A stretch of DNA of 64,000 nucleotides from Geosiphon pyriformis (GCA_016748015.1 JAAOMT010000441.1:384005-448004), one strand, 5' to 3'. Shown: positions 30,578 to 42,850, counted from the first letter of the stretch. Translations and numbers: made by a program. The notes: a model not told the origin generated them from the letters alone.

Positions 30578-32410
30578 TTGCTTGATTATGAGACTATTGT
30601 TAGCTTTAGCATTACTGTCCTAAAGAAATTTGTTATGAAATCTGGTTGTATTATAAATGTCAAGCCTGTGTTATTGAAAAAAAAAAAGAAAAATGGTGTC
30701 TTAAAAGATGATATCAAGACTAATAAGATTTCTACTAAGAGATTAAACAGTTGTTTTTGGAATTCAAAAGTGAGTAACACTATTAAGTTTGATAGTATTG
30801 ACATAAAGAAAGAATGTTTGATTGAAAAAACCAGTTTTAACTATGATAATAAGACATTTTTTGATGGTAAAAATACTGACCAGACACTAAAAGATTCATA
30901 TATTAAAACCAAAAAGGCTTTGAAAAAGCCATTGAAAAAAATCAACTTTTTAAATAATGACAATAATAATAATAATATTTTATTAAATGCTTTATTAACT
31001 CTTCTCTTTTTTTTGAAAAATCTGGTTAATATTCTCATTAAGAAGTCATTTGTTTTGAATATTGGTTTGGATAAAGTGGCTAAAAAGTCTTTTCAAAAAA
31101 AATTTGTGATAGTTAAAAAATTGTTTTCAGGAATTAATTGTTTTAGGAGGACATCTACCCTCTCAAAATTTGTTGAGATTATCAAAGCAATATTTACTTC
31201 CAAATCAAGTTTAATGCAAGCTACCAAAAAGGCTAAAAATGTAAAAATTTTGGTAAACACCAATCTCAAAAAATCTGTAGTGTGGTCAAATTAAGCTATA
31301 GTGTTAAAAAAAATACCAATTGGTATATTAGCTAAGACTATATGTATTGCATTATTTGAGTTTGAATTAATTAAGTCAGTCAAAATACAGTTGATAGGGC
31401 TATGGCAAAAAACAGTAATGGAATTTAATCATGCTGATTATACTAATTCAGTTACAACAAAATAGTCTATCTTAATTGAAAAAAATACAGTATATGTAGT
31501 TAAGACTAATAAAAACAAAAAATCATAGAATTTTAGAAATAATTATAAGACACTGCTCTATATATTGTCAATGAAAACAAATGCTCATGACATTTGGGAT
31601 TTTATTGGGTCAGTTGGTAGTAAAACATGTTTTATTAATCATTATTTAGTTTTATATATTTAATTCAGATGTACTATTGTTTGTTTTAACTCTATTGCTT
31701 TATTAGATGCTGTTATAGAAACCACACCAGTGCTAAGAAACTCCAATCTTTGTTGAACTCATCTGGACTTTGTCAAATATGCCAAGTATAAAAAGTTGGG
31801 TTATATTTTATTAAAATATATTGTTGATAGGAAAATGTTTCTTAATAGTTCAATTCACAGAATATTATCAAATACTAATAAAAACAGACTGATCACTATT
31901 TACACCAAGTATTCAGCTCTTATCACTCATCCTGTCTCTTTTAGTGGTGTTTTTTGGGCAAAAATTGTTGGTAAATCTTTTTTTTCTCTTCTCCTTACAC
32001 GAAATAGTTTGGTTAATTTTGGCTTTTTTTTAGAGATAAAACCTTCTTCTTTAATGTTTGTTAAAATAAATAATAGATTTACTACTCTTGAGCATAGTCT
32101 TACCAGCTTTACAAAACAAGTTAATAAGTTGGCTAAAAAGTTGAACATACTCAGACCAATAGTTTTCCAGCTTAGCCTTAAATATCAGCCATTGATAACT
32201 TTTTTGTTACAGAATCAAGAGACAGATATAATAATAAATAAGAGTTCAGACCCAGCCATTAGTGGTGAAACTGTTGTAAGAGTAGTGGTTTTTGATACAT
32301 TAATTGTGTTAAAACTGGAGAAAAACATGAACAATTTGTTAACTACAGTTATGAGTCTAATAGTCAAAGTAAACAATATTAATTTAGATGTAAAAGATTT
32401 TTCTTCTTAA
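30578..32410 (+). pseudogene. LINE D ORF1, decayed
   Basis: 30578-31294 aligns with the first piece of LINE A ORF1 (VIVKKLFSGINCFRRTSTLSKF against VVVKKLFSKINGFGGGFILLKF, written here only in part) and keeps a basic KKKKKNG patch. 31796-32410 aligns with the zinc-knuckle-to-tail part (TIYTKYSALITHPVSFSGV and LEHSLTSFTKQVNKLAKKL). Between them frames are lost. The stop TAA at 32408-32410 overlaps the former ORF2 start, now ATA. Confidence 0.78.
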
Positions 32411-34910
32411 TAACAAATCTAATATAGAAAATTGCTACTTGTAACATTAAAAGTATCAATGTCTTTGCTAAGCAAAAAGACATTGTTTATTGGTATGTAA
32501 ATTTGGATAACATAGTTTTTATTATTACTAAAACAAAGTTGAGATCTAAAATTAGGCCATAAATTGCAAATAAGTTTAGTAAAGTTTGAATTTTTACTTC
32601 TGGTTTGAATGAAAATTTTCTTAGTGCTAGTGTTATCATAATTATGAATAGTTTTTTAGCTCAATATATTGCAAAAATGGATGAAATCTTAGATTAGTAT
32701 GTCTTTTATTCAAAAGCAAATTTTTAGTAACTATTCTGGATTTATATACTGGTATGTTTATTGATATGTGGTTTTGGCCAGGTTTCTGATATTAATTCTA
32801 TGATTTTTAAAGCAGTCAATTTTAGCTTATTTATGGTTTTAAGTAGTGACTTTAATGAGAATGGTTCTAAGAAGAGTGCAAATTATAAGTTCTGTTTAGA
32901 TCTAGATTTGGTCAATGCATTTGATAGTTATTTATTGGCTAAAAATTCTACTTAGAAGAATTTTAGGAAAGTTGAAAAGATGTTGAATTTTATTTTTGTG
33001 AATAAAAATCTGGTATCTGTAATAACATATCATAAAATCAATATTGTAACAGAATTTTTTGACATAAATCATAAAGTGGTTTTAGTATTAATTGGTTTGG
33101 GTGGTTTTTTGGATGTTTATTTTAATAGTGTTTATAAACAGACTAATAAAAATTGGTGAAAGTTCAAGCTAAGAAATGCAGATAATACAAAGTAAGTATA
33201 ATTTAAGGAGCAATTTTCTGACAAGTTTTTGGCAAATTCAAATGTATTTAAGAAAGCATATATCTGTAATAACTTAAATATAATGTGAATAGTATTAAAG
33301 AAAACTATAATACATGTTACTAATGTGGTGTTTTTTTAGCATTGGTATAGTAAATATAATTGTTTAAAAAACAAACAAACTTCAAAATTTTTTAAATTGG
33401 AACTGCTTATTGCAAAGATTATAAAGAAATAAAATTCTGAAGATTTGTTGAAATTCAATTATTTTGTTAGAGTTTGGTTGTCTATTAATAATATTGAGAC
33501 ATTTATGATTACTGAAATTCAAAATAATATATGCTTAATTAAACTAATTAGATATTTATTAATATTAAAGAAGTAGTATTAGAAATTTAAGTATTATAAA
33601 TCAAAGACATCTGAAAATGCAGCTATTAGAGAGGTAATTAAATGACACATGGAAAGTTTTTGCTTTAACAAAGGGCAGATGATAATAAGTATTTTGAAAA
33701 CCCCATTTTACAAGATTGTTTTGTATTACTTGGTAACAAAAGATAAGCTGATGGTAAAGTTTGAAGAGATGAAATTCAAAGTTAACAATATTATAGAAAG
33801 ATAGACCAAAGAACAGTTGGTGTTTCTGAGAATGCCCAACTTTTGGTCTTATCAATATATGCTTTTTAATTATATAAATAATAATGCTTTTTTTGGTGTG
33901 ATAAAAAAAATTAATATTGAGGAGTTAGCTGTAGTTGTAGATAAATTGCCAAATAGTAAAACTGCTAAGTTGTTAGAAATACTTAATAAACTTTGAAAAT
34001 ATTATAGTAAAAAGATGTTAAATTGTCTTTTGAAGTTGTTAAATCTGTGTTTGATTTTAGATACAATTTTTATTCCTTGAAAAAGAGTGTAAGTTTCAAT
34101 AACTCCAAAGCCTTATAAATAGAATAGTGTATTAAAAATCTTTTTTGATCAAATATTATTAGCATGCAGCAAATTTAACATTCTTCATAATAACAACTTT
34201 TCAGTGTTAAAAAGTACTTTGACTTAGTTTCCTATTTTTGTTATTGGTTTAGTTGTTGAAAATGCTCTAAAAAAGAATAAAAAACTTTAGTTGGTATTAC
34301 AAAATATGTTCAAAGCTTATGATTTAGTGGACTGATGTCATTTAAGGGCTAGTTTGTAATGTATTAAAATATGCAGTTAGTTTATTAAGTTTTTTGGTAA
34401 TATTCATAAGAATTGGATCAACAAAATAATAACAGATTTTGGACTTTCAGATAATTATAAAATACATGATAGGTTAAATTAGAGTGAGGTTTTTTTTTAT
34501 TCTTTTGGAGAATTTTCTATGATACACTTTTGTGTGAAGTCAAGAGACATAAACACTTATATAATTATTAAATTAATACTAGGTTTATAACAAGAACTAA
34601 CAAAGTTAAAGCTATTGAAGAAAAAACATTTTTTTTGCTGTTGGTGCCTTTATTGATGATGCAATTTGGATTAAAAGTAGTTAAGTTTCTATACAGTACA
34701 TTTTGAATATTGTTAGTAAGTTTTTTGATATTAATAACATCTCAATTAATAATAATAAAACAGTAGTCATTCTTATTAATCAGGATATTAACACTGTCTT
34801 ATTGTTGATTAATAGTTTGCCAATCTTAATTGCTAAAAAAAGTGAATTGTACAGGTACTTGGGTATTTTTTTGTCTACTGAAAATTTTTTTAAGCTTAGC
34901 TTGGCTTAAT
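32410..34910 (+). pseudogene. LINE D ORF2 (endonuclease, RT), decayed
   Basis: It begins ATAACAAATCTAATATAGAA, the decayed form of a start reading MTSLIWKIA, with ATG changed to ATA and TGG to TAG. The endonuclease motif is TKTKL, as in LINE A, in place of TETKL. RT remnants include the catalytic box GAFIDDAIW near 34645-34675, which still has both Asp residues, unlike LINE E. Stops are frequent. Confidence 0.8.
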
Positions 34911-35964
34911 GCTTCAACACAAAAAAAAATCATAAAAATAATTAATATAAGTAGTAAAAAGCTTGTTAAGCTTTAATAAATCTATAATATTACTATTGAC
35001 TTGAAGATTCAACATATTTTTCTAATTTATATTACAGATTTCAAGAAAATTTTGCATAATAAAACTAAAAAAATAAAAAAAATAAAATATTGTTATAGTT
35101 AAAACTCATACTTTTTATTAGTTATTACATGTATTAGCCACTAATATCATATAATTAGCCACCTTATTTTTAGATAGTAATCATTAACCTGATTAATAAT
35201 TTGACTGTTGATCTAATTATTAATTTGATTATTGACCTGATCAATAATCTAATTATTGACCTAATTGTTGACTTAATTATTGATCTGATCATTAACTTAG
35301 TTATTGACCTAATTATTGACCATTTTTAATAGCTATATAAGTAATAAGTTTCTTAGCTATAAAAAAACATAATCAAAGTAATAAAATAAAACTCACTATT
35401 AATTACTTTCTCTAATATCACTTATTTTTTTTTCCCTACCTTCAAGTATTTGAACATCTTAAAATAAAAAATTATTTGTTAATATTCACATACCTTATCT
35501 TTTTTTCTTCTTAATTTATATTGTTAGAATTAGTCTAAAAAGTGATTGCTTGCTCTTGTGATTTATTAAATAAAGAAATGATTGAAAAGCACAACAATAT
35601 CTGTTATTAATTCTAAGAATTGTTGAGTTAAAGCATAGAATAATAGTAGCAGTGTTATATTGTTGACAATTACAAACTATTTTTCTACTTTCAGATTTTC
35701 AAAAAAGATTTACAACTATAATTTTTATGAAATTAATCATGTATATTGAATTCTTACTTATTTAATTTGCTTCTATATTATAATTCTTTCTTTGATTATT
35801 TCTATTACTCTACAATCTTGTTTTCTCTTGCTATCTATTAGCTTGTTACTTTAACTCATAACAATATTATATAAAATACTAAAGTAAAAGTTAAACAAAA
35901 AAACAAAAATCTTAAAAAGCATTAAAAAGCCATAAAATATAACTTATTTGATTACTTATCTTTT
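34911..35964. other. Repeat-bearing spacer between LINE D and LINE E
   Basis: No gene is seen. 35165-35325 is a tandem repeat. A TATA-like GCTATATAAG near 35332 followed by pyrimidine-rich sequence resembles an LTR promoter region, but no TG...CA borders were found. 35110-35240 resembles 30130-30260. Confidence 0.4.
35165..35325. repeat. Tandem repeat of TTATTGACCTAA-type units
   Basis: About a dozen diverged units of ATTATTGACCTA / TTGATCTGATCA in a row over 160 bases. No coding potential. Confidence 0.7.
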
Positions 35965-35965
35965 T

Positions 35966-35984
35966 TTATTTATTTATTTATTTA
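35966..35984 (-). repeat. LINE E 3' tail of TTTA units
   Basis: Plus strand TTTATTTATTTATTTATTTA, which is a TAAA-repeat tail on the element strand. LINE F ends in the same repeat at 61774-61794 and LINE B in a shorter form near 16815. Such simple-repeat tails replace poly(A) in I-type LINEs. Confidence 0.8.
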
Positions 35985-36097
35985 ACGAGTGAGATCCAAA
36001 CGTGACCTAGTGCTATACATCATATAAATAATCTAAACTAGGTGTGAATCATGTGTTTTCTACACATGACCAGCCATTCAGGCCAGTCAGGACTACA

Positions 36098-39000
36098 CTA
36101 TACATCTATATGCACAGAAACCAAATCTCCAATACCTGAAAAAAATGGACAAAACCTATGAAACCCGAAACCAACTCCAAAAGCTTCAGCCACTCCCAGC
36201 AATCTAACCACACCAGCCAAAAACACTTTAGACAAACCAGAAACTGAAACAAGAGTTGAGCCATCACGCGGAATTAGACCGTGCTTTTCCATAAACACAT
36301 GGTGTCTGGCACAGACTAACCAAATGTTGTCCTGAAATGCAAGACAGAACTCACACACAAAGCTCACAATCCTTTTAGTACCCTCATCAGAATCATTAAA
36401 AACCAAGACAGACTCACGAAACCACCCATCGAAAACAAAGTCTTTACACAGAGCAACACCAATTCCAACCTCAGAAACACAAGAAGCCAAAGCCTGTAAG
36501 ACACAAGAAGAAGAACGAGACAGGCCAGAAAAAGCCTTTCAAGCTGAAGCATGAGTGCCCAACAAACGAGCATGACCAACGGCATCCTGAGGACACAAAA
36601 AGACGTGATCCGAGGTCTCAACATTACCACAAAACAAACAGACCACACTGGAGTATCTCCTATCATACAAATGCTTGCGCACAGCAACAGGAAGCTGATG
36701 ATGAAGAGCCTTCATAAAGTAAGTATGACAGCTAGCCATGTGTATGCTGGTAAAACCAGATGCCAAGTGAGAATCGGGGTGCCACACTATAAAAGACTTA
36801 GACCAATTGATATCAGCGCGCAACCTATCATCCACGACACGAGAACCCACTCCGACCTCCCAACAAGCTCGATGGACTGACCGGAAAACATCACGAACAA
36901 AGTGTTTAGAATTACCAGAAACTGCCATACCACCAGCACATAGAAAACGTTCACTGACCAAATGAGGTAGGTGCCAAGCAGAGAGAGCAGCATTTTTAGC
37001 AAGTGTATCAGCACGATCATTGCCCGAGACACCTGAATGACCCTTCACCTTGACCCAATTCACATCCAAATTCTTCTGACAAATGACAGTAGTAATGTGA
37101 TAACGCTCAATCCAACAGCGGTTCCTGAAATCTGGATGAGCCAGCAACAATTCCAACCTACACGCATCTAAAGCAGTTTGGCTATCCGAGAACAAGTCAA
37201 CCGAATGAGAAAAAGAAACACACTCAAGGGCCAAAGCTATGGCTTGCAGCTCCATCAGAGTAGAAAAAACCAAACCAGACACCCCAACACCCAAATCCAA
37301 GTTAATGTCCTTAAAAAAAACAGCAGCACCCGCCTTCACGTCAACAGAGCCCAGACCAGAAAGAGATCCATCCATATACACAGAAAGGCAGGCAGCTCCA
37401 ATGGTCAGCAAAGCATCACGAACCACACCAAAATCATAAGAAAGACGAATGTCAGACACAACATGACCATCTGCCAAAGAAAAACTTGAGGAGAGAGATA
37501 CAACACCACCAAGAAAGTGAATGGAGAGATCAAACCAGAAAGGGACTGGGCCATGAGGGTCCAGCCTCTTCCAACGCTTGAAGGTTCTCCAACTAAAAAC
37601 ATCACTATTACGGTCCCGAAGTTGTTCCATGAAAGCAATCCTATAACGCCTGAATGAAGAGACACACTTGAAAAAACAGGAATCACCTAAAACCAAAGAC
37701 ATAGGAGTACCACACCAATGATGAAAAGCACAAGCCAGAGGGCCCCCCAAAGACAAATCACATCTGGAAAAAATACAGACCACACCAGCCAAAAAATTAT
37801 TTGAGAGACTAACACCAACATGAACCGGAAACATTAAGGGATAACGAGGATGCCAGCTGAGAACCTGGAGGTCATGAGACCTATGTGAAAACAAGCAATC
37901 CAAGACACCAGTGGAATTTGCAAAAGCAATAATGGAGGCCGATTTACTTTCAGCCTGGATTTGTTCGAAAGTCTTTAGATTGTACAGAGAGGGATGATGA
38001 AGAGGATTACTGGGGAAATCACGTGGCAATCCAGACTTGGACTTAAAGATCTTGCGTACCAATGCGTCTTATTTACTACAAACACCCAAAAAAATGAAAC
38101 TGAACTAAGTCCTGTAGCTGATGATAGGGAAAAAAACCGCAGACACCAAATATGCACACTGTTTGTCTGAAATCGCCTTCCTCAAAACAAGATTCACAAA
38201 AAACCGTACATTAGCCTGAACTTTAGCCAAGTTAGGCTTCAAAAGACCTCCAAAAGACAAAAAAATACCCAAATAGTGATGAAATTCCCCTTTCCTGGCA
38301 ATGGAAATAGGTGCGTCACTGATAGTTAAATGAGGATCCAACACCCAACAGTTGATAGGGATGGCCACTGTCTTGTCATTATTTACAGAAATGTCATTGA
38401 ACCTGAAAAACTCACTAACAATATCCAGAATGTGTTGTGTAGCAGTCTAGCTGCTACCAACCCAAATAGTATTATCGACGAAAGCACCAGCAGCAAGAAA
38501 CGAAGTCAATTCAGCACGAGGATCTACTCGGCCTGTTTTAGAAACATAATGAGAATTCAACCTGTAGCCCCACACACTCTTCTGCCTCTTGACCTCGCAC
38601 AAAAGCAAATCATAAAAAATATGCCAGAAAAGAGGTGAGAAAACTTCACCCTGATCCAGCCCATCGTGGACACAATACCCATTAGTTAAACCAAAGTCAG
38701 TCATCACTCTGTTGATACGACCATTGTGAATACTGCCAAAAAATCTAATAAACCTGTCATACATTTTGATCCTAATCAAACTCCTCCTAAGATGTTTCCA
38801 ACCAACCGAGTCATAAGCCTTGTGCATGTTCTATAAAACCAGCCAAAGTTTACGGTTCTTCTCCAAGGCATCCTCAACCACAGAACTGACAGCAAAAATG
38901 GGAGACTGCGTCGTCATATCTTTCAAAACCGAAAAATTGTCTCCACGAAGAACATCAAAAGTGCTGCAAGCCAAAAAGATCCTATCTGAAAGGATCTTGG

Positions 39001-40775
39001 AGAGAATCTTGCAGGCCGTTTCAATTAAAGCTATAGGATGAGTGTTTGTGAGAACTCCCTCCCATTCATATGGTTTAGGAATCATCGAGACCCAAGCTTC
39101 CCTTCAAGGCCCAAGAACCCAGACAGAAATTCAAGAGCACCAAAAGCATATCCAAAATAGATTTGTCACAATGTTTTCACAATTCATTGGAGATACCAGA
39201 AAGACCAGCCGCTTTTCTATCAGGAAGATCTTTAACAACAGTTGACAACTCATCAAAACTGATTGAGCACATGACATCAGAGAAAGCACCATCAAACATG
39301 TAATCCAGAGGCTGAAATTGATGAATCCAATCCTCAGAGAAGTTAGACACCACCTCACGTTTTCTGGTCCATCCCTCCATAATTTCATCCACCTTGGACT
39401 TAACCAAATCAGGCTCCAAAATCAACTTTTCTTCTACAACCAGATGATCTAGGACCACCTTGCGAAAAAGATGCTCCAAAACACTTCTAATGGTGTGACC
39501 CTTGTTCAGCTCAAAACTCTCCATTCTCTTACCAATAGCCTGCTTGATCGAAGATTTTTCAGCATGCTTGAATTCCAAAATTTTCAAAGAGCAGTACGAT
39601 TTTCTCACTTTGGCTAATACAGAACAAATAATATCAAAATTAAAACCTGAAAGAAACAGAGACTTAATCTTCGATGCACCAGGAGAGTTGAGTCTGTGCC
39701 ACATCTCCAACAAAGAAGCAAAACCATTACTCGAAGCCAAATGCGAGGCCTTAACCAATTTAGAAACCAGCAGCTCCAGTTTGTGAAACCTAGAAGAAGT
39801 CCTGGTAAACACGCTGTCAAAACCTTTGAACCATTTTTTCTTGAATGTACCACCCGCTGAAAGAACCATGATCTTGCGAACAATGTCCCATATAGTGTCC
39901 ACATCTGAAAACCTCACTGCCACTTCAAAAACATCTGAGAACATAGAGGCATTGGCAGCTGAAGTATCCTTGAACTCCAACCACCTAGCATCATTGGCAC
40001 CTTTGATGTCAAACTTCCAATGATTCCTATTTGCCTGCTTGCGAAGAGAAATCAAGTGCATTTCCAAGAGCCCACCCAAACCCAAATCCACTAAAACAGC
40101 TCGATGGTCTGTGTCAAAATGCTCACTAACATTCAAAATCTTATGATGCACTATCGTATTGACAAGACACGAGGAGACAAACACGTAATCAATTACTTTT
40201 GTAACACCCCTGAAATTTTCCCAAGTAGACGTTTTCGCAGCTGGGCTACCAACTAAAGAATTGACCAGATCCAAATCAAAGCATCTTTTGAAACTTGCAC
40301 TTTTATGAGAACCGTCTTCATTAAAATCACTCTTGAGAATGACGAAAGAAGATTCATTAACAGCTTTTGCAATAAGAGAGTTAATCTCATCAGCCTGGGA
40401 AAACTGCACCACTAAAGAAGCACCAGCATAAAGCCCTAGAATTGACACCGAGAGCTTATTTTTGAAAAGCAATCTAACAGACAAGAGCCAGCCAAGCACT
40501 TCAGAAACTCTGCACACATGCTTTGCCAAAAAAAAGTTCATGACAACCACCACACCAGCACCCAGATAACCAGAATCCAAACCAGAGAAAAACACCCGAA
40601 CACCATCAAACTTGTTGGCGATCCAGGAACAAACCCTATCCTTCAACTTTGTCTCAGTAAAAATAGAAACCAAATTTCCCATGTCCTTGTGCCAACAAAC
40701 TATATCCTCTTGTTTCGCAGGAATGTTCATGCTTCGAACATTACACATAGCAATCTTCCAAATAAGACTGGTCAT
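36098..40775 (-). pseudogene. LINE E ORF2 (endonuclease, reverse transcriptase, RNase H)
   Basis: Open pieces: 39177-40775, 38831-39085, 38447-38827, 38105-38368, 36539-38062, 36098-36490. Endonuclease: CNVRSMN, TETKL, GLYAGA, SDFNEDG, DYVFVSS and FDTDHRAVL. RT: AAGLSGISNEL, ALIETACKILSKILSDR, MHKAYDSVGW and GLDQGEVFSPLFW; the catalytic box reads AFVDNTIW, where LINE D has FIDDAIW, so one Asp is Asn. RNase H: VYMDGSLSG, MELQAIALA, FSDSQTALDA and GNDRADTLA, all four acidic residues present. A CX2CX7HX4C finger (CLFCGNVETSDHVFLC) follows. Premature stops fall where the family has Trp or Gln, for instance NEL-stop-KHCD at 39177-39179 against NELWKHCD in LINE A. Confidence 0.9.
40772..40775 (-). 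promoter_or_regulatory. LINE E ORF1 stop / ORF2 start overlap (ATGA)
   Basis: The ORF2 ATG (40773-40775) and ORF1 TGA (40772-40774) overlap by two bases. This predicts that ribosomes ending ORF1 restart on ORF2. Confidence 0.75.
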
Positions 40776-42736
40776 TGAGAAAACGAGAGAACCAAAGAAC
40801 CCAAACCAGAACACAACATATCCAGTCTTGCCAACACTGAGCCGACTGATACATCCAAAGCCATCAACTTCGACTCCAAACCACCAACCTTGGCAGTTAG
40901 AACCTTCGAACTACTGGAACCAAAATCAGAATTGGTATTATCAATGGTAGGGCAAAGAGAAAGAGAGGCCACCAATGGAACGTCCAGTGTCATATCCAAA
41001 TCCATGCATGAGGCCAGAAAAGCAAACACAACGGGATGAGAGACTAGAGAAGAAGACTTCGAAGAAACCACCTCAACACAACTCAGCTTTTTCGCAATAG
41101 CAGAAACTCGGTCCGCCAAAAGCTCCAAAGAGTGTTCCAAAATTGCCAACCAACTGCACAAACCAGAGATATCAGAAGGAGAGGATTCTACTGAGGCAGA
41201 ACTTGCACCGAAACTAGCACTAACAGAAAAAGAACCCGAAGAAACCACATGAAAGGAAGTGCCACTAGCAACTTGGGCCCATGTCTTGCCACCAAAGGAA
41301 ACTGGGTGAGTGATAGGAGCCTGTTTCCTCCTATATATATTAGCCAGACAAACCCAATTCTGAGAAGTTACCACCCACTTACTGTGAGCACCAGAATTCC
41401 CACCCATAGAACAAACATCAGAAACATGACTGAATTGTTTACACACTGCCCAACAGGCCAAAGATAGACCAGCCCAATGCAAACTCACACTCTTGAAAAC
41501 CAGAACCAAATCAATAGCAACCAACTTGGATGCCTCACTCTCAAAACAGATCACAGCACACTGATTACGAATATATGAAAATAAATTACAGTCAATAAAA
41601 CAAGTTTTCCCACCATAGGCCTCCACCAATACAGACAAATCATGGGCAGTGGTGCCAACTGGAAGAGTGTAAAGCAACGCCCGATGCTGATCCCTAGATA
41701 CCCACATTTGTTTATCAACACTTGCCTTTGCCACGTGAACAGAATCTTTTCCCATGAGCACAGACCATCTAGCCGCAACCAAATCAGCTATCTCAGATGA
41801 TTCATATTCTATTAGGGCCTTTTGCCAAAGACCAATAAGCTGCACTTTGATTGAAATAATTTTGCCAAACTTGGAGAACACTGCTTCAATCGCTAATTTG
41901 GGAAGATCCACTGGGATTTCCTTGACAATTACCTCCTGATCCAAATGGCTGTTTACTTTTCTTAGATCATCATTTACCAAAATTTTTTCACTGATTGCCA
42001 TTTCCCTTGTCTTAATCAAACTTTTTTCAGATGTAAATGATGACTTTATTATTCCAGGAAATTTTGAGAGAGTCGAAACCCCCCCAAAACCATCAACTTG
42101 ATAAAAAATTTTTTTCACACAAATCAACTTATTACTAACAGTTTTTTCAGGAACAGCAGAAAGTTCAATATCCAATGTAAAAGATTTCACCAAAATAAAA
42201 CTTCGAATATCCTGATCACATGACGTGACTGGCAGCAACTGATTGGATCCATTGAACGTGCGAAGAGGAAGCTCCAAAACGTCGCCAGCACTGCCCACAT
42301 CAACGAAAAAAGGCTGCTTAGGTGGGTGTTCAAATACATACGTTCTTGTTCTCAAACCCTTTGGCATAGCATTACCCATTAGTTCATCATCCTCGGAAGT
42401 GTCGGAATCGACGTAGCTCATTTCTTCCACAATCGTGTTCTTTATGTTCTCAACATCAGAAGTCCCGCCAACACTTGATTCCTTGCTGTCCATTTCACTA
42501 CCCCAAGATTTCTTCCAGTTGTCAATGCCACCATGTAGCATGTCCACAAACAGAGGGCCAGCCAACGAATTCACAACAACACCAGAATCATCAGGTTTCT
42601 TTGCTTTCTTGTAAGATGGACCATGAGTGTAAACACTCTCAATGCGCGCCTTTTTTTTAGTGCCAGAACAGGTCCCCACACCAGCCGAACCAGATGCTAA
42701 CCCACCAGCAGAAGAGCCTACTGGATCTATTGTCAC
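40772..42736 (-). CDS. LINE E ORF1: RNA-binding Gag-like protein
   Basis: 654 open codons. The N-terminus is Gly/Ser-rich with a KKKARIES basic patch, then an acidic stretch (SYVDSDTSEDDELMG). Residues about 245-330 look like an RRM-type fold (VIVKEIPVDLPKLAIEAVF, FGKIISIKVQLIGLWQKA, LIEYES). A CCHC knuckle of the form CX3CX4HX4C (CWAVCKQFSHVSDVC) lies near residue 420. The tail is Ser/Val/Leu-rich with a possible coiled coil. The protein would coat the element RNA and escort it to the nucleus. The frame opens with GTG at 42736; no good ATG is seen at this place, so the start may be mutated or further downstream. Confidence 0.85.
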   Translation of the reverse strand: MTIDPVGSSAGGLASGSAGVGTCSGTKKKARIESVYTHGPSYKKAKKPDDSGVVVNSLAGPLFVDMLHGGIDNWKKSWGSEMDSKESSVGGTSDVENIKNTIVEEMSYVDSDTSEDDELMGNAMPKGLRTRTYVFEHPPKQPFFVDVGSAGDVLELPLRTFNGSNQLLPVTSCDQDIRSFILVKSFTLDIELSAVPEKTVSNKLICVKKIFYQVDGFGGVSTLSKFPGIIKSSFTSEKSLIKTREMAISEKILVNDDLRKVNSHLDQEVIVKEIPVDLPKLAIEAVFSKFGKIISIKVQLIGLWQKALIEYESSEIADLVAARWSVLMGKDSVHVAKASVDKQMWVSRDQHRALLYTLPVGTTAHDLSVLVEAYGGKTCFIDCNLFSYIRNQCAVICFESEASKLVAIDLVLVFKSVSLHWAGLSLACWAVCKQFSHVSDVCSMGGNSGAHSKWVVTSQNWVCLANIYRRKQAPITHPVSFGGKTWAQVASGTSFHVVSSGSFSVSASFGASSASVESSPSDISGLCSWLAILEHSLELLADRVSAIAKKLSCVEVVSSKSSSLVSHPVVFAFLASCMDLDMTLDVPLVASLSLCPTIDNTNSDFGSSSSKVLTAKVGGLESKLMALDVSVGSVLARLDMLCSGLGSLVLSFSQ

Positions 42737-42850
42737 GAACAGAAGTGTATGTAAAGAAATAACTGAAGGGAACAGAAGGGAATAAGGGAAAAGGAAGATA
42801 TTTCTTTGACTACTCTATGCTCTCATTATGGTCAGGGGATCAACGAAAGA

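Larger units (their letters stand above)
30490..34910 (+). mobile_element. LINE D: strongly AT-decayed LINE
   Basis: Plus-strand copy of the LINE A/E family with 5' untranslated part, ORF1 and ORF2 up to the RT palm and thumb. Residue changes against LINE A are dominated by E-to-K, D-to-N, A-to-T, R-to-K and V-to-I, the outcome of G-to-A and C-to-T changes. It ends near 34910 after the segment YRYLGIFLSTENFFKLSLA, with no RNase H part and no TTTA tail, so the 3' end is missing. Many stops rule out function. Confidence 0.85.
35965..42850 (-). mobile_element. LINE E: nearly full-length non-LTR retrotransposon
   Basis: Minus strand: ORF1 (40772-42736), ORF2 (36098-40775) with APE endonuclease, reverse transcriptase, RNase H and a CCHC finger, a 3' untranslated part with ACACATGACCAGCCATTCAG, and a 3' tail of TTTA units (35966-35984). 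EN-RT-RNase H with a separate ORF1 is the layout of the I-type LINEs (I, Tad, LOA and relatives). ORF1 is intact over 654 codons. ORF2 has a few stops and frameshifts and an altered RT active site, so this copy is dead but recent. Confidence 0.92.

Noticed and set aside
36551-39041. Several plus-strand open frames of 60-110 codons in this interval.
   Set aside because: They are antisense shadows of LINE E ORF2, whose minus-strand motifs are clear.
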